Shown here: piece by piece, positions 7,668 to 20,533 of the stretch
Numbering within the stretch: position 1 is the stretch's first letter
Layout: each line of letters starts with the position of its first letter
NCBI RefSeq assembly: GCF_900156605.1
Contig: NZ_FTOA01000007.1
Coordinates: 62,001 to 126,000, forward strand
Direction: 5' to 3'
Length of the DNA: 64,000 bases
DNA from: Insolitispirillum peregrinum
GTDB taxonomy: Bacteria > Pseudomonadota > Alphaproteobacteria > Rhodospirillales > Rhodospirillaceae
Notes under the pieces: generated by a model
What the model was told of the DNA's origin: nothing
Seen by the model: the letters and a program-made list of their open reading frames with translations, nothing else
Database searches by the model: none
Position numbers and translations under genes: made by a program

Positions 7668-8723
7668 GCTGCGGCTGTCATCCTTTGTGCGGAACATGTT
7701 GTAGAAGGCTGCCAGTTCGGTGCAGGCCTCAAGGTAAGTCTCGATCAGACCGGTGACGTAAAACGCCGGGCAGCCGGTGTAATAGACGTTTTCACCGTGC
7801 AGGAACGGCTGAATGTAGGCGGGGTTCATGGTCAGGATCGGTTGACCATCCTTGTCATGGTCCAGCACGATGCCATCCTGACCATGATGGGTGGCATGGA
7901 CCGCGCGCCCGTCGTGGGGGTGGAGGTGGGAATTGTTGAGGTAGGTGACCACCATCCCCAACGACCCGATGGCCAGCGGCAGGATGTTTTTGCGGCTGCG
8001 CAGGATCAGCGCCACATAGTCGGCGGTGGTGGGCAGCTCGGCCTGATAGGCGGCGGCTTCCAGCAGGCTCCAGCAGACGTGCAGGGCGGTGCAACTGCCG
8101 GAATGGACCAGCGAGGCAAAGGTGTGGTTGGCCTTGGTGTACAGCGGCGACAGCGGGAAAAACCGCAACGCCTGCTCGATGGCAATGCCATAGGCATCGG
8201 GCGTTTTGCCCTCTTGCCGCAGACGGGCGTTGTCAAAGTGGCGTTCGGAAATCCACTGGTTGACCCAGGCGTTGAAGGTGTCGCAGCTGGCGGTGCGTAT
8301 TTCCTGAAAATACAGTTCCTGAATCTCGTCCGGGTAGTGGCCGGACTGGCGGGCAACGCCGGAATACAGGTCCTGCCGGGCCTCACGGATTTGGCTTAGC
8401 CGCTTTTGCAGATAGGGCTGAAAGTCTTGCAGCAAGAAACTGACCAGCAGGTTGGCGCTGATGCGTTCGGCGTTTTCTTCGGTCATCACGCTGACGTCCA
8501 TCCCGACCCACGAGGCGCAAAAGCGGCCTTCCGGGCGGTCGAACGAGGCCGGGTTGCTGGCCATTGTGCGCAAAAAGCCGGACAGCGCCATCCGGTTCAG
8601 GCCCGCCGTATCGTGAGCCTGCAAATAGCCATGGACGAACGGGCACTTGCCAGCGCCTTCGGTCGGAGTGTCGGCTTGCGGGTGATCGTTCTGATCATGT
8701 GGTTCAAGGGTGGTTTGCATCAT
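7665..8723 (-). CDS. unknown protein with CPFVHG motif
   Basis: A 352-residue soluble protein that I do not recognise. The start is one of two adjacent ATGs (8723 or 8720) after a purine-rich AAGGGCAGAG site. Features are an N-terminal GKCPFVHGYLQAHD segment, a helical middle with many His and Trp residues, and a C-terminal YYTGCPAFYVTGL. Cys-Pro and His pairs would be compatible with heme or metal binding, but that is speculation. There is no signal peptide. The gene is alone between two inverted R1 repeats and its stop codon lies in R2. GC content is normal for the genome, so it is not obviously recent. Confidence 0.8.
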   Translation of the reverse strand: MMQTTLEPHDQNDHPQADTPTEGAGKCPFVHGYLQAHDTAGLNRMALSGFLRTMASNPASFDRPEGRFCASWVGMDVSVMTEENAERISANLLVSFLLQDFQPYLQKRLSQIREARQDLYSGVARQSGHYPDEIQELYFQEIRTASCDTFNAWVNQWISERHFDNARLRQEGKTPDAYGIAIEQALRFFPLSPLYTKANHTFASLVHSGSCTALHVCWSLLEAAAYQAELPTTADYVALILRSRKNILPLAIGSLGMVVTYLNNSHLHPHDGRAVHATHHGQDGIVLDHDKDGQPILTMNPAYIQPFLHGENVYYTGCPAFYVTGLIETYLEACTELAAFYNMFRTKDDSRS

Positions 8724-8804
8724 CTCTGCCCTTTTCCTGACTGGCTTCAGCAAACCGCGTTCCGGGGGCGAAGGCAAGAAATATACCGGACAATACGCCG
8801 AAAG

Positions 8805-8959
8805 CAGGATCATGGAGTGTTGCTCCATACCTCACCGGGGCCAGTCTGCCCCAGACCTCATTCCTTTGATGATAAAAGAAAAACGGGGGTTCGGGGCCTC
8901 AGGCCCCGAGCAGGTCCGGGCGGCAGCCCGCTCCTGTTTTCAAACTGTCGTCTACTGTG
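8805..8959 (-). repeat. R1 MITE-like element, copy B (left end truncated)
   Basis: Opposite orientation to copy A. It begins within the GGAG...CTCC palindrome and lacks the left terminal repeat; the right end CAAACTGTCGTCTACTGTG matches the family terminus. The central GC palindromes are present. Copies A and B flank the 352-aa gene as inverted repeats. Confidence 0.8.
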
Positions 8960-9044
8960 GTGTCAGGTTTAACGCACAATGCTGGTTTTTCCATGCCGCA
9001 TTGTTGTTGCGAAAACCGGTTTCCACTTTTCGCACAATGCTCTG
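8960..9044 (+). repeat. R2 hairpin repeat, copy 2
   Basis: Contains GCGAAAACCGGTTTCCACTT then TTCGCACAATGCTCTGA, almost the same as the R2 copies at 7584 and 34040, and again directly after an R1 element. Confidence 0.75.
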
Positions 9045-9051
9045 AAAACAC

Positions 9052-9084
9052 ATCGCCCCGCCTGAGGTGATCAGGCGGGGCGAT
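9052..9084 (-). terminator. rho-independent terminator of rpoD
   Basis: Perfect 14-bp stem ATCGCCCCGCCTGA/TCAGGCGGGGCGAT with a 5-nt loop, 27 bp after the rpoD stop. A TTTT follows on the minus strand. Confidence 0.9.
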
Positions 9085-9110
9085 GGTCAGGACAGATCCG
9101 TCAGACAGGA

Positions 9111-11150
9111 TCAGTTGTCGAGGAAGCTGCGCAGCTTGCGCGACCGCGAGGGGTGCTTCAGCTTGCGCAGGGCCTTGGCTTCGATCTGACGAATGCGTTC
9201 GCGGGTAACGCTGAACTGCTGACCGACTTCTTCGAGCGTGTGGTCAGTGTTCATCCCGATCCCGAAGCGCATGCGCAGCACACGTTCTTCGCGCGGGGTC
9301 AGAGTGGCCAGTATACGGGTGCAGGTCTCACGCAGGTTGGCGTTGATCGCGGCATCCAGCGGTTGAACGGCGTTCTTGTCCTCGATGAAGTCGCCGAGGT
9401 GGCTGTCTTCTTCGTCCCCGATCGGGGTTTCGAGCGAGATCGGTTCCTTGGCGATTTTCAGGACCTTGCGGACCTTTTCCAGCGGCATCTGCAGCTTTTC
9501 GGCCAGCTCTTCCGGGGTCGGTTCACGGCCGATTTCATGCAACATCTGGCGCGAGGTGCGGACCAGCTTGTTGATGGTTTCGATCATGTGGACCGGGATA
9601 CGGATGGTGCGGGCCTGGTCGGCGATCGAACGGGTGATCGCCTGCCGGATCCACCAGGTGGCATAGGTCGAGAACTTGTAGCCACGGCGGTATTCGAACT
9701 TGTCCACCGCCTTCATCAGACCGATGTTGCCTTCCTGAATCAGGTCGAGGAACTGCAGACCACGGTTGGTGTACTTTTTGGCGATCGAGATCACCAGACG
9801 CAGGTTGGCCTCGATCATCTCTTTCTTGGCCTTGGTGGCCTCGCGTTCGCCCTTTTGCACCGTCTGGACGATGCGGCGGAACTCGGAGATCGGCTGGCGG
9901 GCGTCGTCGGCAACGGCGGTGATGCCCTCGCGCACGCGGGTCACTTCGCGGGCGTGGCGGGTGGTGAAGTCTTTCCAGCCCTTGCCGGGGCGCAGGGCGA
10001 CCTGTTCCAGCCACGACGGCCCCATCTCGCTGCCGTAATAGGCATCAAGGAAGTCTTCGCGCTTGATCTTGCAGTCAACGGCCAGACGCAGCAGCTTTCC
10101 TTCCAGCATCATCAGACGCTTGTTCAGGCCAGCCAGATGTTCGACCAGATATTCGATACGAGCGTTGTTGAGATGGATGCCTTCCATCATCTTGATCAGC
10201 TCGCCGCGCATCTTGTCGTACTTTTTCTCCATCTGGGTGGAGACTTCTTCCCCCTTGCCGATGGTGCTCAGGCGCTGGTCCTGAGTTTTCTTCATCTTGG
10301 CATAGGTGGCGGCGATCTTTTCAAAGGCTTCGAGAACCTGGGGCATCAGTTGCTGTTCCATGGCGGACAGGCTGATGTTGCTTTCTTCCAGTTCACCGTC
10401 TTCGTCGGCTTCGCCATCTTCGGCGGCGCCTTCTGCCTCGGTTTCTTCCTGTGCCTCTTCCTCTTCACCGGTGTCGTCATCCGATGCGGCCTTTTTCGGC
10501 ACGACCGGCTTGGCGACCGGGGCGGGCGGCGGCAACAGGGTGTCTTCTTCTTCTTCGGCTTCGACGGCATCCAGCTCGGCATCAGCGACGACGCCATCGG
10601 GGCCCGAGCCATAGGTGACTTCGAGGTCGATGATGTCGCGCAGCAACATCTTGCCCTCGACCAGAGCGTCATGCCATTCCAGCAGGGCCGAAATGGTCAG
10701 CGGGCTTTCGCAGATGCCGCCGATCATCATTTCGCGGCCGGCTTCGATGCGCTTGGCAATGGCGATTTCGCCCTCACGCGACAGCAGCTCGACCGAGCCC
10801 ATTTCGCGCAGGTACATCCGCACCGGATCATCGGTGCGGCCCATTTCCTCTTCCGAGACGTTGCCCGAGCTGGAGTCTTCGTCCTCGCTTTCGGCGGCCT
10901 CGTCTTCTTCGCTTTCGACGATGTTGATCCCCAGGTCCGACAGCATGGACATGGTGTCTTCGATCTGCTCGGAAGACACGTCGTCGGATGGCAACGCCTG
11001 GTTCAGCTCGTCATAGGTGATGAAGCCGCGCTCCTTGCCCTTTGCAACCAGCTTTTTGACGGCGGCATTAAAGGAATCGAGCAGCGGGCTGTCCTGACTG
11101 TCCTCGGATGCCTCGGGGGTGTCCGTCGTGGTGGCTGCCTTTGTCGCCAT
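9111..11150 (-). CDS. rpoD: RNA polymerase primary sigma factor RpoD (sigma-70)
   Basis: A 679-residue housekeeping sigma factor. Region 1.1 is at the N-terminus ([20 protein letters not shown]). Region 1.2 contains [20 protein letters not shown], followed by a long non-conserved acidic insert near residues 195-265. Regions 2.1-2.4 include [20 protein letters not shown] and [20 protein letters not shown]. Region 3 follows, then region 4.2 with the [23 protein letters not shown]. It is the last gene of yqeY-dnaG-rpoD, the alphaproteobacterial form of the macromolecular synthesis operon, with a strong terminator after it. The 380-bp gap to dnaG probably holds its own promoter. Confidence 0.98.
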   Translation of the reverse strand: MATKAATTTDTPEASEDSQDSPLLDSFNAAVKKLVAKGKERGFITYDELNQALPSDDVSSEQIEDTMSMLSDLGINIVESEEDEAAESEDEDSSSGNVSEEEMGRTDDPVRMYLREMGSVELLSREGEIAIAKRIEAGREMMIGGICESPLTISALLEWHDALVEGKMLLRDIIDLEVTYGSGPDGVVADAELDAVEAEEEEDTLLPPPAPVAKPVVPKKAASDDDTGEEEEAQEETEAEGAAEDGEADEDGELEESNISLSAMEQQLMPQVLEAFEKIAATYAKMKKTQDQRLSTIGKGEEVSTQMEKKYDKMRGELIKMMEGIHLNNARIEYLVEHLAGLNKRLMMLEGKLLRLAVDCKIKREDFLDAYYGSEMGPSWLEQVALRPGKGWKDFTTRHAREVTRVREGITAVADDARQPISEFRRIVQTVQKGEREATKAKKEMIEANLRLVISIAKKYTNRGLQFLDLIQEGNIGLMKAVDKFEYRRGYKFSTYATWWIRQAITRSIADQARTIRIPVHMIETINKLVRTSRQMLHEIGREPTPEELAEKLQMPLEKVRKVLKIAKEPISLETPIGDEEDSHLGDFIEDKNAVQPLDAAINANLRETCTRILATLTPREERVLRMRFGIGMNTDHTLEEVGQQFSVTRERIRQIEAKALRKLKHPSRSRKLRSFLDN

Positions 11151-11531
11151 TCCGGTATAGACTCCATCTCAATACGTCACGCTGCGCCTGTTCTTTGCCA
11201 TTCATGGGCCTGACGATGCAGTGACGGTGTAACACGCGGCGACAGAGATAAGCCTCTGTGCCGTCGTGCGCAACAGTCCGATGACCATCAGGCGACAAAG
11301 CGCCGCCCCTTGTTACACTCTTTTCTCCGGGGCGGGCAGGATAAACCTGTGTCCCAGGAGGCTCTGAACTTCACACGTCTCGTTTTTCCCGACCCGGCAG
11401 GCATTCTCTGGTTCCCAGAGGAAACCATGGTGTCTGGCGGCGGGCGGGCTTCCCCTGTGTCGGGGGTTTTACCGTTGTTCGACCGGAAGGGGTGATTTTT
11501 TATCCCACCAAAACGGATAGTCCACCTTTTT
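11151..11531. other. intergenic region dnaG-rpoD
   Basis: 380 bp upstream of rpoD and downstream of dnaG on the same strand. It likely carries an rpoD promoter and leader. There is no long perfect hairpin and no ORF with convincing composition; short frames seen here overlap on both strands and lack ribosome sites. Confidence 0.5.
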
Positions 11532-13400
11532 TCAGTCGTCGCCACCAAATCGTTGGTGGTTTTTCAGCGCAAGCAGCGCATTGAAGGTCTCGGGCGAGGG
11601 ATCCTGCCCCAGTTGATTGACCATCCGGTCAATGTCGGCCCTCAGGTCTTTCTGACGTGTCAGGGCAAAGGTGTGCTCCCAGCCATCACGGGCGCTTTGC
11701 AGGTCGGCCTGCGGGCGGGAAAAGGCCGCGTGCGTAAACGCATTGGATCGCAGCAAGGCGTCCAGTTGGGGGCCAACCCCGTGAGTCCGTAGGTGGTTAG
11801 ATAATGTCGAAAAGTCAAGCCCGCCGTGCTGGGCCAGGATGGTCAGGGTGGCTTGACGCAGGCGATCCATCTCGACATCGGTGAAATCCAGCTCGCCCAG
11901 CCGCTCGGCCACCGAATCGGCCAGTTCGGGATGGGTGATCAGGGTGGCGAGCAGAATCGTCCGGTGCAGGGCCTCGGTTTTCTGCCGGGTCAGACCAACG
12001 CCAACGCCGACTCGGCCCAGACTGGGGCGGTCGGGCTGGCGGTTGCCACGGCTGCCAAATCCCGGCTTGCTGTAACGGCCACCACTCTGGCCGCCAGCCT
12101 GTCCCCCGGTCCAGCCGCCCGAACCGCTCGAGCGGCGCGGTGGGTGAAACAGGGTCCATAGACGTTCCTTGAAGGCTTGCCGGTAATGGTCCTGCACGCT
12201 GCGTTCGGCGATTCGTCCGGTCAGGTCGCGCACGTCCTGTTCCAGCGCCGCCCGGCGTTCGGGGGTGGACAGGTCGCGTCCGGCCTGCAGGTTGTCCCAC
12301 AGCACCCCCAACAGCGGGTTGGCATGCTCAAGGACGGCGTTCATCGCTGACGCTCCTTGCGACTGGATCAACTCGTCGGGGTCTTTCGCACCGCTCATCA
12401 CCGCAAAACGCAGGGATTTGCCGGGGCGCAGCAACGGTAACGCCCGTTCGGCCGCGCGCAGGGCGGCCCGCTGCCCGGCGGCGTCGCCGTCAAAGCACAG
12501 GATCGGTTCGTCGGCCAGCCGCCACAGTTCTTCGATCTGGCTTTCGGTCAGCGCCGTTCCCAGCGGGGCGACGGCTTCGGCAAAGCCCGCCCGCGACAGG
12601 GCAATCACGTCCATATAGCCTTCGGCAACGATGATCCGACCGGTGGCTCCGGCGGGCTGGCGGGCCTGTGCCAGTCCATAGAGGACGGTGCCTTTCTGGA
12701 AAATCGGTGTGTCGGGGCTGTTGAGGTATTTCGGCTGGCCGTCGCCCAGAATGCGCCCGCCAAAAGCAATCACCCGTCCACGGCGGTCGGTGATGGGAAA
12801 GATCACCCGTTCGCGGAAATAATCGTACAGCGAGCCATCATCGCGCAGCTTCAGCAGGCCGGCTTCGACCAGTTGCTGTTCGGTGACGCCCTCGCGCACC
12901 AGCGCCCCCTTCAGCAGCCCGGCAGCGGGAGCCCAGCCGAGGCGGAAGCGGCGAATCGTCTCGGGGTCGAGGCCGCGCCGCTGAAGGTAGGCCATGCCGT
13001 CCCGGCCAGCGGGCAGGGCAAGCTGTTGTTCAAAGAAATGACAGGCTGCTTCGACCACATCGATCAACGATGCGGCCTGCCGGGCCTGCGCCACCTGTTC
13101 CGGGCTGCTTTTGGGGACTTCGAGTCCGGCCTCCAGCGCCAGCTTGTCGACCGCTTCGGGGAAGGTCATGTTGGCAGTGTGCATCACATAGGTGATCACG
13201 TCACCGTGGGCACCACAGCCAAAGCAATGATAGAACCCCTTGTCGTCGTTGATGGTGAACGACGGGGTTTTTTCATTGTGGAACGGGCAGCAGGCTTTGA
13301 ACTCGCGCCCGGCCTTGATCAGCTTGACCGTCCGGCCAATGATGGTCGACAGGGTCAGGCGGCGGCGCAGTTCATCGAGGAAGGCTTGCGACAGGGCCAT
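11532..13400 (-). CDS. dnaG: DNA primase DnaG
   Basis: A 622-residue primase. The start at 13400 (MALSQAFLDEL) follows an AAGGAGG site. The N-terminal CHC2 zinc ribbon is clear (CPFHNEKTPSFTIND then YHCFGCGAHGD). The TOPRIM catalytic core shows IIVAEGYMDVIAL near residue 262 and the acidic CFDGDAAGQRAAL. A Gly/Arg-rich linker (RRSSGSGGWTGGQAGGQSGG) precedes the C-terminal DnaB-binding domain, longer and more low-complexity than usual. It synthesises RNA primers for replication with the DnaB helicase. It follows yqeY by 50 bp and precedes rpoD. Confidence 0.97.
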   Translation of the reverse strand: MALSQAFLDELRRRLTLSTIIGRTVKLIKAGREFKACCPFHNEKTPSFTINDDKGFYHCFGCGAHGDVITYVMHTANMTFPEAVDKLALEAGLEVPKSSPEQVAQARQAASLIDVVEAACHFFEQQLALPAGRDGMAYLQRRGLDPETIRRFRLGWAPAAGLLKGALVREGVTEQQLVEAGLLKLRDDGSLYDYFRERVIFPITDRRGRVIAFGGRILGDGQPKYLNSPDTPIFQKGTVLYGLAQARQPAGATGRIIVAEGYMDVIALSRAGFAEAVAPLGTALTESQIEELWRLADEPILCFDGDAAGQRAALRAAERALPLLRPGKSLRFAVMSGAKDPDELIQSQGASAMNAVLEHANPLLGVLWDNLQAGRDLSTPERRAALEQDVRDLTGRIAERSVQDHYRQAFKERLWTLFHPPRRSSGSGGWTGGQAGGQSGGRYSKPGFGSRGNRQPDRPSLGRVGVGVGLTRQKTEALHRTILLATLITHPELADSVAERLGELDFTDVEMDRLRQATLTILAQHGGLDFSTLSNHLRTHGVGPQLDALLRSNAFTHAAFSRPQADLQSARDGWEHTFALTRQKDLRADIDRMVNQLGQDPSPETFNALLALKNHQRFGGDD

Positions 13401-13450
13401 GGCAGGGCCTCCTTCCCCGATCAACGCAGATGGTCATGACCGCTGTCGGA

Positions 13451-13906
13451 TCAGGACAGCTGTTGCTTGACCAGCAGGCTGGCCTTGGCGAAATCCATCT
13501 GACCGGCATAGGTTTCCCGCAGGGCAGCCATCACCCGGCCCATGTCTTTCAGGCCCTTGGCGTCCAGTTCGGTGATCACCGCGCCGACGGCGGCGGTGAC
13601 TTCGGCCTCGCTCATCTGCTTGGGCAGATAGGTTTCGATGATGGCGATTTCTTCGCGTTCCCGTTCGGCCAGTTCCAGACGGCCACCCTGTTCGTACATC
13701 GAGATGCTTTCCCGCCGCTGCTTGATCATCGAGCCAAGCATTTGCAGGATGTCGGCGTCGGGGATGCCGTCCGGCATGCCTTGGGTCCGTCCGGCGATGT
13801 CGCGATCCTTGAGGGCGGCGAGAATCAGCCGCAGGGTCGAAACAGCGCGGTCCTCTTTGGCTTTCAGGGCAGCCTTCAGGGACTCGTTCAAGCGCGCACG
13901 CAGCAT
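13451..13906 (-). CDS. yqeY: GatB/YqeY domain-containing protein
   Basis: A 151-residue protein beginning MLRARLNESLKAALKAKEDR, the standard YqeY N-terminus, with IIETYLPKQMSEAEVTAAV and KGLKDMGRVMAALRETYAGQ in the C-terminal GatB-like half. The family is related to the tRNA-binding tail of the GatB amidotransferase subunit and may influence tRNA-dependent amidation; its exact role is not known. It heads the dnaG-rpoD cluster and is divergent from carA, with a ~395-bp shared upstream region. Confidence 0.93.
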   Translation of the reverse strand: MLRARLNESLKAALKAKEDRAVSTLRLILAALKDRDIAGRTQGMPDGIPDADILQMLGSMIKQRRESISMYEQGGRLELAEREREEIAIIETYLPKQMSEAEVTAAVGAVITELDAKGLKDMGRVMAALRETYAGQMDFAKASLLVKQQLS

Positions 13907-14301
13907 CGGGAGATAACCTTCTTTTTTCTTGGGAAGCTGTGGAATCTACAGGATTCGCGCGTGTTTGGCAAAGGCAATTCAAAAAACCAACCCTTTGTTT
14001 CATATGGTGTTTCGCTGAAGTACGGAGTTCTTGACAGGCGGGTTGCTTTTTCGTATCTACCCACCAATTTATTCGTTGGCGGCTTTCTGTGCTCGTCCCG
14101 GCTACCGGACTTTTCCCATGAAACCTTTCTGGGGAAGAGGCTGGGGGTCGGCCTGCGCGCACCTACAGTCGTGCCTTTTGCCTGTTGGTGTGCTGCCTGT
14201 GGCGGTGATGACGGGATAAAAGGCGGGCCTGATCGCTGCTGACGTGACTCCCCCGCTGAGGTCCCGGTGCGTGGGGCACAGCCAAAGGAAATGGTATTCA
14301 A
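13907..14301. other. divergent intergenic region yqeY / carA
   Basis: 395 bp expected to hold the promoters for the dnaG operon (left) and carAB (right). It is AT-richer near 13920-14060. No riboswitch, leader peptide or convincing operator was seen by eye; a long minus frame across the region is the antisense of carA running through. Confidence 0.5.
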
Positions 14302-15483
14302 ATGTCTGAGACGATCAACATCGCCGCCAGCCCCCGCCCGAACGGCGCAACTGGCGTGTTGGTGCTCGCTGACGGCTCGCTGTTCTGGGGTAAGGGCATC
14401 GGAGCCTCCGGCGACGCCGTGGGCGAAGTGGTGTTCAACACCGGGCTGACCGGCTATCAGGAAGTGCTGACCGACCCGTCCTATGCCGGACAGGTGATCA
14501 CCTTCTGCTTCCCGCACGTCGGCAATGTCGGCACCAACGCCGAAGACATCGAATCGATGATCCCGGCGGCGCGGGGCTGCATTCTGCGTGCGGACGTCAC
14601 CGACCCGGCGAACTGGCGTTCGGCCCAGCATCTTGAACAGTGGTTGGCTTCGCACAACCTGATCGGCCTCAGCGGTATTGATACCCGCAAGTTGACCCGC
14701 CGCATCCGTGACGGTGGTGCGCCGAACGGTGTGATCGCCCACAGCCCGACCGGCGATTTCGATCTGCCCGCCCTGCTGGCCAAGGCGCAGGGCTGGCCCG
14801 GTCTGGAAGGAATGGATCTGGCGCGTGAGGTCAGTTGCACCCAGACCTACGACTGGATGCAAACCCGCTGGGCGCTGGGTCAGGGGTTTGGCACCCAGCA
14901 TGCGCCGCAGCATCATGTGGTGGCGATGGACTTTGGCGCCAAGCGCAACATCCTGCGCTGCCTGGCTTCGGCGGGCTGCAAGGTGACGGTCGTTCCGGCC
15001 ACCGCCACCGCCGAAGACATCCTGCGTCACAGCCCCGACGGCATTTTCCTGTCCAACGGCCCGGGCGACCCGGCGGCCACCGGCACCTATGCCGTGCCGG
15101 TGATCCGTCAGTTGGTGGACAGCGGCATTCCGGTGTTCGGCATCTGCCTCGGCCACCAGTTGCTGGCGCTGGCGCTGGGCGCAAAGACCTACAAGATGGA
15201 CAAGGGCCATCGCGGCAACAACCAGCCGGTCAAAGACCTGCTGACCGGACGGGTGGAAATCACCAGCCAGAACCATGGTTTTGCGGTCGATCGTTCGACC
15301 CTGCCGACGGGCGTGAGCGAAACCCACGTCTCGCTGTTCGACCAGTCGGTCGAAGGCATCGCGGTGGACGGCAAGCCGGTGTTCTCGGTCCAGTACCACC
15401 CGGAAGCCAGTCCGGGACCGCAAGATGCCCATTACCTGTTCCAGCGCTTCGTTGACAACATCGTCGCGCACAAAAACACGTAA
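14302..15483 (+). CDS. carA: carbamoyl-phosphate synthase small subunit CarA
   Basis: 393 residues, normal length. The N-terminal domain specific to the small subunit ([20 protein letters not shown]) is followed by a class I glutamine amidotransferase with the nucleophile loop [15 protein letters not shown] and the His/Glu pair in [12 protein letters not shown]. It hydrolyses glutamine and passes ammonia to CarB, supplying carbamoyl phosphate for pyrimidines and arginine. It is separated from carB by 137 bp on the same strand. Confidence 0.98.
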   Translation: MSETINIAASPRPNGATGVLVLADGSLFWGKGIGASGDAVGEVVFNTGLTGYQEVLTDPSYAGQVITFCFPHVGNVGTNAEDIESMIPAARGCILRADVTDPANWRSAQHLEQWLASHNLIGLSGIDTRKLTRRIRDGGAPNGVIAHSPTGDFDLPALLAKAQGWPGLEGMDLAREVSCTQTYDWMQTRWALGQGFGTQHAPQHHVVAMDFGAKRNILRCLASAGCKVTVVPATATAEDILRHSPDGIFLSNGPGDPAATGTYAVPVIRQLVDSGIPVFGICLGHQLLALALGAKTYKMDKGHRGNNQPVKDLLTGRVEITSQNHGFAVDRSTLPTGVSETHVSLFDQSVEGIAVDGKPVFSVQYHPEASPGPQDAHYLFQRFVDNIVAHKNT

Positions 15484-15620
15484 AGGCGACCATTCGGGGG
15501 CCGTGGGAAACCGCAGCCCCCTCGCTTTACCGGCGGCCTTCCGTGCGCGTCCGATGGCGTTCCCCCCGCGTTTCGCCTCCGCGCAGTTGGCCACAGACAG
15601 AACAACAAAGAAGTAGACCC

Positions 15621-18899
<3,279 letters not shown>

Positions 18900-18913
18900 C
18901 ACTTGCGCATGTC

Positions 18914-18946
18914 AGGAGGAGAGCAGGAGGGGCCTGCTCTCCTCCT
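18914..18946 (+). terminator. hairpin after carB
   Basis: Perfect 14-bp stem AGGAGGAGAGCAGG/CCTGCTCTCCTCCT with a 5-nt loop, 14 bp after the carB stop. No U-tract follows, so it may be a 3'-end stabiliser or a weak terminator before greA. Confidence 0.7.
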
Positions 18947-18980
18947 TGCGCCATGTTTGTATTTTAGGGATCAAGTCGGA

Positions 18981-19454
18981 ATGGAAAAGATACCCATGAC
19001 CGCCGGGGGTCAAAAAGCCCTTGAAGATGAACTTCGCACGCTGAAAAGCGTGGAGCGGCCGGCGGTCATCCGGGCCATTGCGGAAGCGCGTGAGCATGGC
19101 GACCTGTCTGAAAACGCCGAGTATCACGCTGCCCGCGAGCGCCAGAGCTTTATCGAAGGCCGGATTGCCGAGCTGGAAGACATCCTGTCCCGCTGCGACG
19201 TGATCGACGTCAGCAAGCTGTCGGGCAAGGTGGTGCGCTTCGGGGCCTCGGTGACCATCGTTGATGAAGACACCGATGACGAAGTGACCTACCAGATCGT
19301 TGGTCCGCACGAAGCCAGCCTGGAACAGGGCCGCATCTCGATCGGCTCGCCGCTGGCCAAGGCGCTGATCGGCAAGACCGAAGGGGACACGGTCGAAGTG
19401 GCCGCCCCCGGCGGGTCAAAGTCCTATGAGTTGCTGAAGGTCGTGTTTGCCTGA
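18981..19454 (+). CDS. greA: transcription elongation factor GreA
   Basis: 157 residues from [20 protein letters not shown]. The N-terminal antiparallel coiled coil carries the acidic tip [20 protein letters not shown] that enters the RNA polymerase secondary channel and stimulates cleavage of backtracked RNA. The C-terminal FKBP-like domain ends [20 protein letters not shown]. It lies downstream of carAB and is closed by a strong terminator. Confidence 0.97.
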   Translation: MEKIPMTAGGQKALEDELRTLKSVERPAVIRAIAEAREHGDLSENAEYHAARERQSFIEGRIAELEDILSRCDVIDVSKLSGKVVRFGASVTIVDEDTDDEVTYQIVGPHEASLEQGRISIGSPLAKALIGKTEGDTVEVAAPGGSKSYELLKVVFA

Positions 19455-19482
19455 TTTTCAGGAAACAGGCCCGCCTATTCTG

Positions 19483-19520
19483 ACGCCCCCCGTTGCTGCG
19501 GTGACGGGGGGCGTTGTCTT
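19483..19520 (+). terminator. rho-independent terminator of greA
   Basis: 11-bp perfect stem ACGCCCCCCGT/ACGGGGGGCGT with loop TGCTGCGGTG, followed by TGTCTTGT; 29 bp after the greA stop. Confidence 0.88.
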
Positions 19521-19640
19521 GTCAGGCGATTCAACCTTCCTTAACGAACCCCGCGCATAACTATGCTATGCTGCCTGCCGGGCTGATGGTGCGCAGTGAC
19601 AGGCCGCGGGGGCCTTGTACGAACGACAGGATTTCAGGCG

Positions 19641-20075
19641 ATGAAACAGGCATGGAAAAGCCCGGAGGGCATGGGGCTGCGGCTGGCGGCGCTGGTGTTG
19701 CTTGTCTCGTCACTGAGTGCGTGCAAGGAAGGGGTCAATTCCTTGCAGGAAGCGGCCTTTGACGGCGAGAACTATGCCAGCGGGATTGCCAGTGCGGCCC
19801 GTTCGCTGGTGGTGCTGGATGCGGTGTCGGTGATCAACACCCAGAAAACGCTGGTCGATCATATCTCTGGCTGGCTGAATGGGCAGGATTGTTCGACCCT
19901 GCGCTATAACAAGGGTGACAATTATTGCCGCCCCTATTACGTCAACAAGCCGGTGGTGCCGCAGTTGTACTGCTATCGCACACTGGCCGCAGTGACCTGC
20001 TACGAACAGCCGACCGGCAATCCGGGCGACAAGCTGGTGGGCATTCGTGAAGGCGGTCTGCAAAAGACGTACTGA
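19641..20075 (+). CDS. unknown lipoprotein
   Basis: 144 residues from the ATG at 19641. A short basic N-terminus is followed by a hydrophobic core and a lipobox (LAALVLLVSSLSAC), so Cys28 is probably lipidated and the protein anchored in the cell envelope. The mature part has several further Cys residues (NGQDCSTLRYNKGDNYCRPY, LYCYRTLAAVTCYEQP) that could pair as disulfides in the periplasm. No family was recognised. It is monocistronic, between greA and an R1 repeat. Confidence 0.82.
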   Translation: MKQAWKSPEGMGLRLAALVLLVSSLSACKEGVNSLQEAAFDGENYASGIASAARSLVVLDAVSVINTQKTLVDHISGWLNGQDCSTLRYNKGDNYCRPYYVNKPVVPQLYCYRTLAAVTCYEQPTGNPGDKLVGIREGGLQKTY

Positions 20076-20533
20076 TCCTCTGCTGAACAATCGACATCGA
20101 CATCGATAGCTCAGAGCTGTGAGCCTGGGTCTCATCACAGTACACGATGGTTGGTGGACAAGAGTGGGCTGCCGCCCACACCCGCTCGGAGGCAAATGCC
20201 CCCGAACCCCCATTTTTCTTTAAAAATCAGAGTAATGGGGTCCGGGGCCTCAAGGCCCCGGCGAGGTATGGAGCAGCGCTCCATGATCCTGTTTTCTGTT
20301 TGTCATGTATTGTGGGGCTCACAGCTCTCGGCGCGTGCCTGATGCGCGGTCCCCGGTCTCTCCGGAAGCAAGGGGATTTCATCGCGCCTAGGGTTATTTT
20401 TCCGTCTTTTTCTCCCCTTTAGGGTGAATAAAGACGTTTGATGGCGAATTTATCTGTTTGGAAATATCGCCGCTTCCTCATACACTTTGGAAGCACCCCG
20501 CTTTCAGCTTTTGATGTTTGTATGAGGTACGCC
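20076..20533. other. intergenic region carrying R1 copy C
   Basis: About 460 bp. The main content is R1 copy C, enclosed by an additional perfect 13-bp inverted repeat (AGAGCTGTGAGCC at 20113, GGCTCACAGCTCT at 20316). The rest (20340-20530) is AT-richer and probably holds the promoter of the next gene, which could start up to 31 codons earlier at 20441. Confidence 0.6.
20136..20314 (+). repeat. R1 MITE-like element, copy C (179 bp)
   Basis: Same orientation and exact length as copy A. The imperfect terminal inverted repeats are CACAGTACACGA on the left and TCATGTATTGTG on the right. The right-hand palindrome GGGGCCTCAAGGCCCC is intact while the left one has decayed (GGAGGCAAATGCCCCC). Confidence 0.82.

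Larger units (their letters stand above)
8724..9110. other. repeat-filled intergenic region between orphan gene and rpoD
   Basis: About 390 bp: the short 5' flank of the orphan gene, R1 copy B (8805-8959), an R2 copy (8960-9044) and the rpoD terminator (9052-9084). No additional gene is seen. Confidence 0.7.

Noticed and set aside
9153..11213. 686-codon plus-strand frame opposite rpoD
   Set aside because: Antisense shadow. RpoD is unmistakable, and the plus-strand product is a Phe/Gly/His-rich artefact without ribosome site.
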